Shown piece after piece: positions 26,819 to 36,150 of a stretch of DNA of 64,000 nt. Each line of letters opens with the position of its first letter. Within the stretch, counting starts at the first letter, position 1. A program made the translations under genes and the position numbers. The stretch comes from an uncultured Ruminococcus sp. (lineage in GTDB: Bacteria; Bacillota; Clostridia; Oscillospirales; Ruminococcaceae). Under the pieces are notes generated by a model. It saw only the letters and a list, made by a program, of their open reading frames with translations. It had not been told where the DNA came from and did not search any database. The DNA is taken from the NCBI GenBank assembly GCA_900543145.1, contig UQPZ01000005.1:150918-214917 (forward strand), written 5' to 3'.

Positions 26819-28411
26819 ATGTTCAAACGAAAGAGGGTGCAGGTCTGCGGCGGACGGAATATTTCCGCAGAATACGCCGCAGACGCAGATATGAATAATT
26901 TTGACGTGATCATCGCAGGGTGCGGAGTTGCCGGACTTTACGGCGCTTACAATCTATCACGCAGTCTGAGGGTGCTTATTCTTTCAAAAAAAGAGCTGAC
27001 CTTATGTAATTCTTCTCTTGCTCAGGGAGGTATCGCCGGAGTTTACAACAGCCCCGATGATTCGCCCGAAAAACATAAGCACGATACCTTTGTAGCGGGA
27101 GGCTTTGAAAACGATCCGATTTCGACAGACGTGCTCGTTAACGAAGCTAAGATAGATATAGCAAAACTTATCGAACTGGGAGTGGATTTCGACAAGCTTC
27201 CAAACGGCGACTATCACCGTACCCTTGAGGGCGGACATGGAATGCACAGGATCTTTCACCACAAGGACGCTACAGGCTTTGAGATCGAAACTACTCTGCT
27301 CAGAAACGTTCAGCAGCTTGAAAATGTAACGATATGGGAAAACGCCGTTATGTGCGACTGCAAAAAAACTGCTGCGGGATTTTCCTTTCTTGTCTTAAAG
27401 GACGGCGAATATACTGTATGCAATTCACACTGTGCCGTTTTCGCAACTGGCGGTATTGGAAGAGTTTACGAATATACTACAAATTCCGCAATAGCTACCG
27501 GCGACGGAATAACCCTCGCTTACAATATGGGCGCTGAGATAAAAAATCTAAGCTATATTCAGTTTCACCCTACAGCCTTCAACAACCGCCATACAAGAGA
27601 ATGCTTTCTGATCTCCGAGGCTGTAAGAGGAGAGGGCGCATATCTTAAAAATTGCAGCGGCGAAAGGTTTATGCACAACTATGACAAAAGACTGGAGCTT
27701 GCTCCGCGCGACGTAGTTTCTCATTCAATTATTTTTGAAGCAAAGAAAACCGGCTCGGATAATTTCTACCTTGATATTACCCACAAAGATCCTGATTTTA
27801 TCAAAAACCGTTTTCCAATGATATACTCCAACCTTTTGAAAGCCGGATATGATATGACCGAGGATATGATACCGATTTTCCCATGCCAGCATTATCTAAT
27901 GGGCGGAATTAAGGTAGATACCTATGCAAGAACTACAGTTGACGGTCTTTACGCCTGCGGCGAATGCTCCTGTACCGGAGTTCACGGAAACAACCGCCTT
28001 GCAAGCAATTCGCTGCTTGAAGCTCTTGTATTTTCAAGAAGAGCGGCGTCGGATATTAATGAAAAAATAAAAGAATGTCCCAAGGCGTTTATACCTTACG
28101 ACTTTGAAGTCTATGAAAATGCTCCCCACATACCTTCCGGACTCAGGACGGAAATTAGGAAAATCATGCAGACCGCTTATTTTGTAATGCCGGATATTCC
28201 CGCGCTGTTTTCAGGCTACGAGCGGATAATACAGATAAAGGAAATACTTGATTCAGGCCGCTTTAAAGCAGACAAGGATTATGTAGAAGCCAGGTCGCTT
28301 GCCACCGTTGCATACATTATTCTCGGCGAAGCTTTTAAGATTGCTTCTGAAAGCGCAGAGCTTACGCCTCAGCCGGTCTTTGATAAGCCTGACGAAAGCA
28401 GCGGCAGCTGA
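26819..28411 (+). CDS. nadB: L-aspartate oxidase
   Basis: A flavoprotein that oxidises aspartate to iminoaspartate, the first step of NAD synthesis. It has the FAD motif GCGVAGLYG, SLAQGGIAG, the GGHGMHRIFH loop, QFHPTAF and the substrate-binding GEGAYLKN. The full frame is 530 aa. The true start may be the second Met at 26891 (506 aa), because the first 24 residues lie outside the conserved fold and neither ATG has a good ribosome site. nadC follows 42 bases downstream. Quinolinate synthase nadA, usually the partner, is absent from the window. Confidence 0.92.
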   Translation: MFKRKRVQVCGGRNISAEYAADADMNNFDVIIAGCGVAGLYGAYNLSRSLRVLILSKKELTLCNSSLAQGGIAGVYNSPDDSPEKHKHDTFVAGGFENDPISTDVLVNEAKIDIAKLIELGVDFDKLPNGDYHRTLEGGHGMHRIFHHKDATGFEIETTLLRNVQQLENVTIWENAVMCDCKKTAAGFSFLVLKDGEYTVCNSHCAVFATGGIGRVYEYTTNSAIATGDGITLAYNMGAEIKNLSYIQFHPTAFNNRHTRECFLISEAVRGEGAYLKNCSGERFMHNYDKRLELAPRDVVSHSIIFEAKKTGSDNFYLDITHKDPDFIKNRFPMIYSNLLKAGYDMTEDMIPIFPCQHYLMGGIKVDTYARTTVDGLYACGECSCTGVHGNNRLASNSLLEALVFSRRAASDINEKIKECPKAFIPYDFEVYENAPHIPSGLRTEIRKIMQTAYFVMPDIPALFSGYERIIQIKEILDSGRFKADKDYVEARSLATVAYIILGEAFKIASESAELTPQPVFDKPDESSGS

Positions 28412-28453
28412 CGCCTGAGGAAATATCTATAAATTAATGAGAGGATCTTTATT

Positions 28454-29293
28454 ATGACTTTAATGCAGTTTCAGATAGACGATATTATAAAAAATGCGCT
28501 GCTGGAGGATATTAATTACATAGACGTAACTACGGATTATCTGGTTGACGAAAATTCGGTTTCAGCCGCTAAATATGTTGCAAAGGACAGCGGTATCCTA
28601 TGTGGAATAGATATTGCGCTGAGAGTTTTTACCCTGCTTGACCCCGAAACCGAGTTTGAAGTTTATATTCACGACGGTGAATCTGTAAAAAAGGGCGATA
28701 TTATAGCAAGGATAAAAGGCAGGACCAGAGCCCTTCTGAAAGGCGAAAGAACCGCCCTTAACCTTTTGCAGCATATGTCGGGTGTAGCTACTGCTGCAAA
28801 TAAATGCGTAAAGCTTGTGGAGGGAACGAAGGCATCGATCGCCGATACAAGAAAAACCCTCCCGGGACTGAGAGTTTTACAGAAATACGCCGTTACCGTA
28901 GGCGGAGGAAAAAATCACCGCTATAACCTTTCAGACTGCGCTATGCTCAAGGACACTCACCTCGACGCTTACGGAAGTATGTCCGGAGCAGTAAATGCGC
29001 TGAGAGAAAAAATGGGGCATACAGTAAAGATCGAAGTAGAAGTCGGTGATTTGGAACAGCTTCGTGAGGCTCTAGATCTGGGCGTTGAAATAATAATGCT
29101 TGACAATATGAGCTGTGAAGATATGGCAAAGGCCGTTGAAATAACAAACGGCAGAGCGAAGCTTGAAGCCTCCGGCAACGTAACTGCCGATACGATAAGA
29201 AAGATCGCCGAAACGGGAGTAGACATAATCTCCCTCGGAGCGCTTACGCATTCCGTTAAGGCATTCGACATATCTATGAAAATAGATAAATAG
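28454..29293 (+). CDS. nadC: Nicotinate-nucleotide pyrophosphorylase (carboxylating)
   Basis: A 279-aa quinolinate phosphoribosyltransferase that converts quinolinate and PRPP to nicotinate mononucleotide. The family motifs ADTRKTLPGLR, GGGKNHRYNLSDC, KIEVEVGD, IIMLDNMS and EASGNVT are all present. GAGAGG precedes the ATG. It is in an operon with nadB. Confidence 0.95.
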   Translation: MTLMQFQIDDIIKNALLEDINYIDVTTDYLVDENSVSAAKYVAKDSGILCGIDIALRVFTLLDPETEFEVYIHDGESVKKGDIIARIKGRTRALLKGERTALNLLQHMSGVATAANKCVKLVEGTKASIADTRKTLPGLRVLQKYAVTVGGGKNHRYNLSDCAMLKDTHLDAYGSMSGAVNALREKMGHTVKIEVEVGDLEQLREALDLGVEIIMLDNMSCEDMAKAVEITNGRAKLEASGNVTADTIRKIAETGVDIISLGALTHSVKAFDISMKIDK

Positions 29294-29350
29294 CGCTTCA
29301 GCATATCACAAATTCACTTCCGAGATATGGATCAAAAAAGGGGAGAGTTT

Positions 29351-29608
29351 ATGCGCAGAAAAAAGACAATACTTAACGAGCATAAATACAACAGTGAGCC
29401 TGTTAAACCTCAAAACTTCACGGAAGCAGACCCTATAACCGGATTTATGATGGAAAGCGCAGACGAAAGCTTTGAAAACGATATTGTCAAGCCAAACGAA
29501 CCTGAGCCTGACAATTCGCAGAGCAGTATAAACAAACCGGCTGTTGCAGCTGTTGCCCTTATTGCAGCGGCTGTGATCGGATTTGCTGTACTGGTATATA
29601 TTAAATAA
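29351..29608 (+). CDS. Small C-tail-anchored membrane protein
   Basis: An 85-aa protein with a hydrophilic, acidic N-terminal part and one C-terminal membrane helix (about 62-84). ATG 29351 follows GGGGAG; the upstream ATG at 29327 precedes the ribosome site. Unknown family. It lies between nadC and a DUF3592 gene and may be transcribed with both. Confidence 0.6.
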   Translation: MRRKKTILNEHKYNSEPVKPQNFTEADPITGFMMESADESFENDIVKPNEPEPDNSQSSINKPAVAAVALIAAAVIGFAVLVYIK

Positions 29609-29626
29609 AAATAAGGGGGAGTTATT

Positions 29627-30154
29627 ATGTTAACAAGAAAAAACAAACGGAGCAGTATTTCATCTCTAATTTTATTGCCTGCAATATTTTTGGTCGTTGG
29701 AGTTGTTTTCCTTACGATAGGAATAGGACTGCGGATTTCTGATCAGAATAAAAGAGAAAGATGCACAGCAAAAACTCAGGCAGAAGTAGTAGATATTGTA
29801 AGCAGCACCGACAGCGACGGAACGACCTATGCGCCCGTATTCAGCTATACGGTCAGCGGACAGGAATACGTTAAGCAGAGAAATTCTTATTCCAATCCGT
29901 GCAATTATTATAAGGGACAGAAAGTCGCTCTTTATTATAATCCGAATAGACCTGATGAATTCTATGCGGACGGAGATAACGTATATAAGATACTTTTTTA
30001 TGTATTCGGAGGTATAGGAGCAGTCTTTACAATTGTTTCCATAGCTATAATTACAACGTCAGTCAAGGCAAAGAAAAATACCGACAGCTTTGCACAGTCC
30101 ATGCTGGAGGACGAAGCAGCAGACACAGAATACTTTGACAGCTCACAGCAGTGA
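29627..30154 (+). CDS. DUF3592 membrane protein
   Basis: A 175-aa protein with membrane segments at about 14-38 and 122-145 and an extracytoplasmic domain between them. The central part (AEVVDI, YAPVFSYTVSGQEY, KGQKVALYYNPNRPDEFY) matches the DUF3592 pattern. The function is unknown. The stop overlaps the region of the ribosome site of the following phosphorylase gene. Confidence 0.75.
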   Translation: MLTRKNKRSSISSLILLPAIFLVVGVVFLTIGIGLRISDQNKRERCTAKTQAEVVDIVSSTDSDGTTYAPVFSYTVSGQEYVKQRNSYSNPCNYYKGQKVALYYNPNRPDEFYADGDNVYKILFYVFGGIGAVFTIVSIAIITTSVKAKKNTDSFAQSMLEDEAADTEYFDSSQQ

Positions 30155-30168
30155 AAGGAGCTTCTGAA

Positions 30169-30963
30169 ATGGCAAGCATAATGGACGGAGAAAGACAATT
30201 TCATATTCAAACTCTCCCTGAGGAAGTAGGAAGATACGTTATTCTTCCGGGAGATCCGGGAAGAGTTCCGAAAATAGCGGCTTTGCTAGAAAATGCCGTG
30301 CAGGTAGCCCAGAACCGGGAATACAATGTATATACAGGATACCTTGACGGAGAAAAGGTTACTGTATGCTCTACCGGTATAGGAGGTCCGTCAGCCGCTA
30401 TTGCAGTTGAGGAGCTTATCAAATGCGGAGCCGATACCTTTATAAGAATAGGAACCAGCGGAGGAATGGATCTGAAAGTAAGCGGAGGAGATCTGTGTAT
30501 TGCTTCCGCAGCGGTCAGGGGCGAAGGTACGACTGCGGAATATCTTCCGCCCGACTACCCTGCTGCGGCAGATTTTAAAGTCATAACTGCTCTGGCACAG
30601 GCTGCCCAAGAGCTTTCCTCCAATGAAACCGGAAATATGTTTCATGTCGGAGTAGTTCATTCTAAGGACAGCTTTTACGGTGAAGTAGAGCCTGACAGTT
30701 CTCCTATGGCCGCAGATATAAAGCAGCGATGGGAAAGCTATCTGAAATGCGGCTGTCTTACCTCTGAAATGGAATGTGCGGCAGTCTTTGCAGTATGCAC
30801 TGCCAGAAGAGTACGCTGCGGAGGGATCCTTACAGCTCTCTGGAACGTTGAACGTTCAAAGGCAGGACTTCCCGATAATATAACCTATGATTCCTCACGG
30901 GCGATCAAATGCGTTGTAAGCGCTTTAAGAAAGCTTATTGCCGCTGACGCAAAAGAAAAATAA
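30169..30963 (+). CDS. udp: Uridine/nucleoside phosphorylase
   Basis: A 264-aa member of the PNP/UDP family that splits nucleosides with phosphate. It has LPGDPGRV (phosphate site), STGIGGPSAAIAVEEL, IRIGTSGG and the base/ribose-binding SEMECAAVFAV. Uridine phosphorylase is the most likely activity; another nucleoside specificity cannot be excluded. ATG 30169 follows AAAGGAG. A strong terminator ends the transcript. Confidence 0.85.
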   Translation: MASIMDGERQFHIQTLPEEVGRYVILPGDPGRVPKIAALLENAVQVAQNREYNVYTGYLDGEKVTVCSTGIGGPSAAIAVEELIKCGADTFIRIGTSGGMDLKVSGGDLCIASAAVRGEGTTAEYLPPDYPAAADFKVITALAQAAQELSSNETGNMFHVGVVHSKDSFYGEVEPDSSPMAADIKQRWESYLKCGCLTSEMECAAVFAVCTARRVRCGGILTALWNVERSKAGLPDNITYDSSRAIKCVVSALRKLIAADAKEK

Positions 30964-30974
30964 GTTTATTAATA

Positions 30975-31012
30975 AAAAGCGGACTTCAGCTATTTACTGA
31001 ATGTCCGCTTTT
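30975..31012. terminator. Bidirectional terminator between udp and tyrS
   Basis: Long stem AAAAGCGGAC-TTCAG / CTGAA-T-GTCCGCTTTT, with T-runs on both strands, between two converging genes. Confidence 0.8.
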
Positions 31013-31039
31013 ATATTGACGATCTTAAAATTTTGACCG

Positions 31040-32257
31040 TCAGATTTTAGAAACCTTATGGAATATTTTCTTGCCTTTTTTGATAATTACAGGCTCTGAC
31101 AGATCCACCGTTCCCTTAGGGTCGGTAAATTTAACGTCGTTTACCGCAATTCCGTTCTGAGTAACAAGCCGCCTTGCCTCGCTGTTAGACGGAGCAAGAC
31201 CGGTTTTCACCAGAAGGCTTAAAATTCCTATTTTTCCGTCCTCAAGCTCCGAATTCGGGATCTCTGTTGACGGCATATCAGCGCTTTCGCCTCCTGCTCC
31301 GAACAGAGCCTTAGCCGCTGCCTTTGCTTTTTCAGCCTCCTCCTCGCCGTGAACAAGCTTTGTAAGCTCATAGGCAAGCAGTTCCTTAGCCTTGTTATAC
31401 TCTGCGCCCTCCATAGTCTTTTCCATTTCCTCTATTTCCTCAATAGGTACAAAGGTAAGCATTTTAAGGCACTTTATAACGTCGGCGTCGGCAACGTTTC
31501 TCCAGTACTGGAAGAACTCATAGGGCGAGGTCTTTTCAGGATCCAGCCATACCGCTCCCTTTTCGGTCTTGCCCATCTTCTTTCCCTCAGAGTTAAGCAG
31601 AAGCGTTATAGTCATAGCGTAAGCATCCTTGCCCAGCTTCTTTCTGATAAGCTCCGTACCTCCCAACATATTTGCCCACTGATCGTCGCCGCCGAACTGC
31701 ATATTGCAGCCGTAATCCTGAAACAGCTTATAGAAATCGTAGGACTGCATTATCATATAATTGAACTCAAGGAAAGTCAGACCTCTCTCCATTCTCTGCT
31801 TGTAGCATTCAAAGGTAAGCATTTTATTTACCGAGAAGCAGGCTCCTACCTCTCTGAGAACGTCAACGTATTTCAGATCAAGCAGCCAGTCGGCGTTGTT
31901 AACTACCATAGCCTTGCCCTCTGAAAAATCAATAAAGCGGCTCATCTGCTTTTTAAAACATTCAACATTATGAGCGATGTCCTCCGGCGTCAGCATTTTT
32001 CTCATATCGCTTTTTCCGGAAGGGTCGCCTATCATTCCCGTTCCGCCGCCTAGCAGAGCAATAGGCTTATTACCTGCCATCTGGAGTCTTTTCATAAGGC
32101 AGAGAGCCATAAAGTGACCTACATGCAGGCTGTCCGCCGTTGGGTCAAAGCCTATATAGAAAGTCGCCTTTCCTGCGTTTATAAGCTCCTTGATCTCCTC
32201 CTCGTCGGTAAGCTGAGCGAGAAGTCCTCTTCTTTTCAGTTCTTCAAAAAGTGTCAT
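31040..32257 (-). CDS. tyrS: Tyrosyl-tRNA synthetase
   Basis: A 405-aa class I synthetase that charges tRNA-Tyr. It has the HIGH-type motif HVGH (45-48), the KMSKS-type KMGKT, the tyrosine-site [12 protein letters not shown] and a C-terminal S4 RNA-binding domain (about 340-405). GGAGG precedes the ATG. Only 23 bases separate it from the nitrilase gene upstream, so it must be read from the same transcript, which begins at a Tyr-type T-box 2.7 kb upstream. Confidence 0.95.
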   Translation of the reverse strand: MTLFEELKRRGLLAQLTDEEEIKELINAGKATFYIGFDPTADSLHVGHFMALCLMKRLQMAGNKPIALLGGGTGMIGDPSGKSDMRKMLTPEDIAHNVECFKKQMSRFIDFSEGKAMVVNNADWLLDLKYVDVLREVGACFSVNKMLTFECYKQRMERGLTFLEFNYMIMQSYDFYKLFQDYGCNMQFGGDDQWANMLGGTELIRKKLGKDAYAMTITLLLNSEGKKMGKTEKGAVWLDPEKTSPYEFFQYWRNVADADVIKCLKMLTFVPIEEIEEMEKTMEGAEYNKAKELLAYELTKLVHGEEEAEKAKAAAKALFGAGGESADMPSTEIPNSELEDGKIGILSLLVKTGLAPSNSEARRLVTQNGIAVNDVKFTDPKGTVDLSEPVIIKKGKKIFHKVSKI

Positions 32258-32280
32258 TTTTTATTCCTCCAAGTATTTTA

Positions 32281-33159
32281 TTATTTATTAAAATCGTTCC
32301 TTATAAAAGGTTCGTATTTTTCCTCAGATAAAAGAAGTCCGTATTTTTCAGGACGTCGGTAAGCGTTGCCATGAACCTCCCGCTTTCTGTATTCTCTTAT
32401 ATCCTCCAACGGAAAGTGCGCAAGGTAAATTCCCTCTTCCTCTCCCGCTTCAACAATAAGAGTATCTCTTGAGCCGTTTCCGTCCGAACGGTAGGCTATT
32501 CCGTCAAAGGCGGTGGAATGTCCGTTGCAGTCAGGCTGACCATACGGATAATTGCAGGTCGCTATCCCGATCATATTTTCATAGGCTCTTGCACGAAGCT
32601 GAGAGAGTCTGTTTATCTCCATCGGACAGGCGTTCGGAACAAGAACTATCTCTGCGCCTTTAAGCATAAGAAGCCTTGCGCTTTCAGGAAATTCCCTGTC
32701 GTAGCATATCATTGCTCCGATCCTTACCTTTCCGCTTTTCGTATCAAGGTCTGCGGTATAAAAATCATCTCCGTGACAAAGGGAGCTTTCATATCCGAAG
32801 TCACAGGTGTGTACTTTTGAGTACCTGAGAACCGAGTTTCCGGATCGGTCGAAAACCTCTGCTGTATTTCTGGGCTTAGGCTCGTGCTTTTCCAGATAAG
32901 TTACCGCTATTGCCATATCAAGCTTCTTCGCCGCCTCAGAAAATGAACGAACAAAGCCGCTGTCAGGCTCGATCGCAAATTTATTTGAAAACTTTCTAAA
33001 ATCATAGCCTATGCTCCACATTTCAGGAAATAAAGCCAGATCTGCGCCCGCATTCTTAGCAATACGGCAGGCTTCAACGCCCTTTCTTATGCTGTCCTCA
33101 ATACTTTCCTCCGAAAGCAGCTGAAGCAGAGCGACTGTGAAATAATTTTTACTGCTCAT
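32281..33159 (-). CDS. Carbon-nitrogen hydrolase (nitrilase superfamily)
   Basis: A 292-aa amidase-like enzyme with the full catalytic set: Glu in ALFPEMW, Lys in YSKVH and Cys in MICYDREFPE. The family hydrolyses amides or carbamoyl groups; the substrate cannot be deduced. AGGAGG precedes the ATG. It sits between a small membrane protein gene and tyrS in the T-box unit. Confidence 0.88.
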   Translation of the reverse strand: MSSKNYFTVALLQLLSEESIEDSIRKGVEACRIAKNAGADLALFPEMWSIGYDFRKFSNKFAIEPDSGFVRSFSEAAKKLDMAIAVTYLEKHEPKPRNTAEVFDRSGNSVLRYSKVHTCDFGYESSLCHGDDFYTADLDTKSGKVRIGAMICYDREFPESARLLMLKGAEIVLVPNACPMEINRLSQLRARAYENMIGIATCNYPYGQPDCNGHSTAFDGIAYRSDGNGSRDTLIVEAGEEEGIYLAHFPLEDIREYRKREVHGNAYRRPEKYGLLLSEEKYEPFIRNDFNK

Positions 33160-33217
33160 AAGTTTTCCCTCCTGACTTTAACGTCCTGTTTTTTCAGTTT
33201 TTCTAAAAGTGTCTTTT

Positions 33218-33703
33218 TTATTTCTCCTTATTATTTATATTATTGTTCGACTTAACTTTGATTTTTCGTGAGATTACTAAGTAAACCAATGTGTAAATCA
33301 GAATAATTATAAAAATCGGAATATCAAAAAGATGCTCCCACGAATTAGTAAGCAGTTCTTTTACAGCCGCAAAACCATAGTAAGTTCCGCCGAGTGGCAT
33401 TCCAAAAAGATCTGTGGGTGAATAACCGTTGAAATATGCTTTGAACCAGCAAGCCAGAAGCAGCATCGCCAGCGTAAGCAGAAGATAAAAAACGCACCTT
33501 GCAATGCTTCTGCCAAGGCTTACACCGTCCTTTTTCCGCAGATAAACGATATAGACAAGCTCAAATATCACTGCCGCCCCCCAGAGCGCAGCAATAATAT
33601 CAGCCCACGCACTAGCGGTAACATATGGAATTGCCGCCAGAAGCAATGGATATGCAAGAAACGAAAACGCAAAAATTATGCTGACTAGCTTCTTTTTAAA
33701 CAC
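33218..33703 (-). CDS. Unknown four-helix membrane protein
   Basis: A protein of about 161 aa with four predicted membrane segments (about residues 8-25, 33-50, 66-88 and 125-145). The frame is open further upstream to 33745. GTG 33703 is proposed because GGGGGTGA lies five bases before it; ATG 33718 or 33724 are alternatives. No family recognised. It lies in the T-box unit between the radical SAM gene and the nitrilase. Confidence 0.55.
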   Translation of the reverse strand: MFKKKLVSIIFAFSFLAYPLLLAAIPYVTASAWADIIAALWGAAVIFELVYIVYLRKKDGVSLGRSIARCVFYLLLTLAMLLLACWFKAYFNGYSPTDLFGMPLGGTYYGFAAVKELLTNSWEHLFDIPIFIIILIYTLVYLVISRKIKVKSNNNINNKEK

Positions 33704-33805
33704 CACGGTCACCCCCATAAACATTTTGCAGGACCAGGACAGCACTGAACAATACGTTTTATGTCAATATGAAAAACGCAGCCTGCGGCTTTGTGCGGCG
33801 TCGCC

Positions 33806-34687
33806 CTAGAAAAAGCTAAGCTGAGCATCCTCATATCCGCATTTATAAAAACTAATAATGTCTTTCATATTATAAAATATCCCAAGCCGATAGCACTCGG
33901 CAGTAAAAACATTCCATAGCCTTTTTGCGTTTGGCGATACGCATTCGTAGCTGTTGCCGCAGTACCGCCGGTATTTATCGGACAAGCCAGGAAAAAGTCC
34001 GTCAAGCTTTTGATAATAATGATCCCTTTGATTCTGCCGCAATGTCATTCCGAAAGCGGGATAAATTATTTTAACTCCGCATTCATAAGCAGTTCTCACT
34101 ATACCGAGAATGTTATCTTCGGTATCTTCAATAAACGGCAGGACCGGCATAAGGGTTATTCCTGTTTTCAGTCCCGCCTCGGATAATTTCGCAAGCGCAT
34201 TAAAACGCTCGCTTGAAACGCTGACGTTAGGCTCTATCTTACGGCAAAGCTCATCATCGCAGGTTGTGACGGTCATTTTGCAAAGCACGGGTGAATGCTC
34301 CGAGATCTGTCTGTACAAATCAATGTCCCTTGTTATAAGGTCAGATTTTGTAATAACTGTTGCGCCGAAATTATAAGCGTCGATAAGCATTAATGCCTTT
34401 TCGGTAAGCCGCTCTGTTTTTTCAAACGGATTATACGGATCGCTCATTGCTCCAGTGCCGATTATACCGGTGCGAACCTTGCGCCGAAGCTCGTCACGCA
34501 GAATTTCAATGCAGTTTTCCTTTGCCCTTACCGTATCGAAATCGTCTATACGGTAGCAGTCGCTGCGGCTGTCGCAGTAAATACACCCGTGGCAGCAGCC
34601 CTTATAAAGGTTCATATTATAATCGTTTCCGAACCAGCCGGAGGATTTGTTTTTCTGCAAAATAGTCTTTGCGGGTATCGTCAGCAT
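33806..34687 (-). CDS. Radical SAM protein, SplB-like
   Basis: A 293-aa protein with a radical SAM cluster motif C-x3-C-x2-C at residues 31-38 (in GCCHGCIYCDS). The surrounding pattern (YKGC, GTGAMSDPYNPFEK, VITKSDLITRD) matches the SPL-family group of radical SAM proteins found in many bacteria. The spore-photoproduct lyase itself is longer, so DNA repair is not certain. GAGGTG precedes the ATG. It is the first gene behind the T-box leader. Confidence 0.85.
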   Translation of the reverse strand: MLTIPAKTILQKNKSSGWFGNDYNMNLYKGCCHGCIYCDSRSDCYRIDDFDTVRAKENCIEILRDELRRKVRTGIIGTGAMSDPYNPFEKTERLTEKALMLIDAYNFGATVITKSDLITRDIDLYRQISEHSPVLCKMTVTTCDDELCRKIEPNVSVSSERFNALAKLSEAGLKTGITLMPVLPFIEDTEDNILGIVRTAYECGVKIIYPAFGMTLRQNQRDHYYQKLDGLFPGLSDKYRRYCGNSYECVSPNAKRLWNVFTAECYRLGIFYNMKDIISFYKCGYEDAQLSFF

Positions 34688-34825
34688 AAAGCACCTCGGA
34701 TATATCAGTATTTAATTATTTTAGGCTTTTCAGCATACTCGATCTTCTTCAGTTGGTCGAGATTCTTATCCAAAAAAGCTTATTTTTAAATTTCATCAGA
34801 CATTTCAATGTAATACTCTAAAATT

Positions 34826-35100
34826 AAAAAGCCCTCCGACAAGCCTGAGCTTATCAGAGGGCGAATCTATCGCGGTACCACCTCGTTTTATCGGGATATT
34901 CCCGACCTTAACGGCTATGCACAGCTGCAAAGCCACACGCTTTAACGGACGCTCCCGTACCTCCCTTTGCGAAGTCCTGCTACGCTTTCTGAGGAAGTCT
35001 GCTCAAAGACGTATTCGCAAATCAAGCTTTTGTATCCTCGCACCGCCCGGATACTCTCTGAAACCGCATTGAAAAGCTACTTGTTCTTATCACCGCATTT
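34826..35100 (-). promoter_or_regulatory. T-box leader, specifier UAC (tyrosine)
   Basis: Minus-strand leader with the conserved GAGGTGGTACCGCG box (34871-34884), a Stem I start GGTGATAAGAACAAG, an AGAGA-type motif, and a specifier region GCGAATACGTCTTTGAGC in which TAC (35011-35013) lies at the specifier position. The UGGT in the box fits a discriminator A, as in tRNA-Tyr. The terminator is the 14-bp stem GCCCTCTGATAAGC / GCTTGTCGGAGGGC plus TTTTT at 34826-34862. Uncharged tRNA-Tyr would favour read-through into the four genes ending with tyrS. Confidence 0.9.
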
Positions 35101-35113
35101 TCTTATTAAAGCT

Positions 35114-35142
35114 AATATATCACAGTTGAGCCGTTTTGTCAA
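35114..35142 (-). promoter_or_regulatory. Promoter of the T-box operon
   Basis: Minus-strand TTGACA, 17 bases, TATATT, directly before the leader. Confidence 0.75.
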
Positions 35143-35166
35143 CAGTCTGATACATTAAAAATGTTA

Positions 35167-35616
35167 TTATTTTTCTCCGGCATTTTTCTGTTGGATAAGC
35201 AGATCCCTTATTTCGGTAAGAAGCTTTATATCATCAGGAACCTCGGCAGGCTTCTCTTCCTTAGGCTGCTTCGGCTTTTTATGAAAATTCCTAAGTGCGT
35301 TTACAGCCTTTACAAAGATAAATACGCAAAGCGCTGTCAGAAGAAATGTTATAACTGCTGTAATAAATCCGCCTAAATTTATGTATGGTTCGTTTCCCCA
35401 AGGGATATGGAAACCCAATGCTTTGAAGTTGACTCCCAAAAGGACAGTTCCGATAACAGGCATCAGAATATCGTCGACCAGAGAATTTATTATCGAGGTA
35501 AAAGCGCCGCCAACGATAACTCCGACCGCCATATCCAGAACATTGCCCTTTGATATGAATTCTTTGAATTCCCCGATAAATCTTGACATAAATCCGGATC
35601 TTTTTTCTTTTCCCAT
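35167..35616 (-). CDS. mscL: Large-conductance mechanosensitive channel
   Basis: A 149-aa channel that releases solutes under hypo-osmotic stress. It has the MscL signature FKEFISKGNVLDMAVGVIVGGAF, a second helix near residues 85-110 and a charged C-terminal coil. ATG 35616 is preferred since an ATG nine bases upstream overlaps the ribosome site. It stands alone. Confidence 0.95.
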   Translation of the reverse strand: MGKEKRSGFMSRFIGEFKEFISKGNVLDMAVGVIVGGAFTSIINSLVDDILMPVIGTVLLGVNFKALGFHIPWGNEPYINLGGFITAVITFLLTALCVFIFVKAVNALRNFHKKPKQPKEEKPAEVPDDIKLLTEIRDLLIQQKNAGEK

Positions 35617-35790
35617 AATTAACATTCCCTTCAGTTATATATTTATGTATATTATAACACCGATTTCGTTTGAATGCAACAAATTCCTATGAAAATATTG
35701 CTTTTGCACAGCCGGAATATTTTTTTTATCATAGGGAAATATAATTTTACCGATGTTTTTCGGCAAATTAAATTTTAAGGAGTGTTTTAT

Positions 35791-36066
35791 ATGTCAAATC
35801 AGAATCCTAGCCAGGCAAACGAAAAGAGCAGACAGAACAAGCAGGACCCTAACTTCAAGCCTTTCCAGAATCAGAACAACAACAACCAGTTCAGCAATTC
35901 TCTGAACAACAATCAGAATAACCAGAACAATAACAACAACCAGAACAATAACCAGTTCAGCAACAGCCAGAATCAGAACAATCAGAATAAGCAGAACAAC
36001 AACCAGTTCAGCAACTGCCAGAACCAGAATAACCAGAACAATCAGAACAACCAGAACAATCGCTAA
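35791..36066 (+). CDS. Asn/Gln-rich low-complexity protein
   Basis: A 91-aa protein that is about 70% Asn plus Gln by my count, with almost no hydrophobic residues. NQFSN occurs three times within runs of N and Q. AAGGAG lies well placed before ATG 35791, and a hairpin follows the stop, so it looks like a real gene. Gamma-type small acid-soluble spore proteins are also rich in Q and N with GQFGTEF repeats, so a spore storage protein is one possibility; a prion-like or aggregation-prone protein is another. I cannot assign a family. Confidence 0.65.
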   Translation: MSNQNPSQANEKSRQNKQDPNFKPFQNQNNNNQFSNSLNNNQNNQNNNNNQNNNQFSNSQNQNNQNKQNNNQFSNCQNQNNQNNQNNQNNR

Positions 36067-36082
36067 TTGTTTTGCTGAATAT

Positions 36083-36100
36083 CCGCAGGGAAACCTGCGG
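36083..36100 (+). terminator. Hairpin after the Asn/Gln-rich gene
   Basis: Perfect stem CCGCAGG / CCTGCGG with a GAAA tetraloop 16 bases after the stop. No immediate T-run follows, so it may be a weak terminator or a stabilising 3' hairpin. Confidence 0.5.
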
Positions 36101-36150
36101 TACATAACAGATATTTTTATTAATAAATTGTAAAATTACAAGCTGCGGTC

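Noticed and set aside
35791..36066. Repeat tract read as a CRISPR-like array
   Set aside because: The repetition comes from Asn/Gln codons in one open frame; there are no regular repeat-spacer units.
35794..36105. Opposite-strand open frame over the Asn/Gln-rich gene
   Set aside because: It is the antisense shadow of AAC/CAG repeats, giving a Val/Leu/Ile run without a ribosome site.
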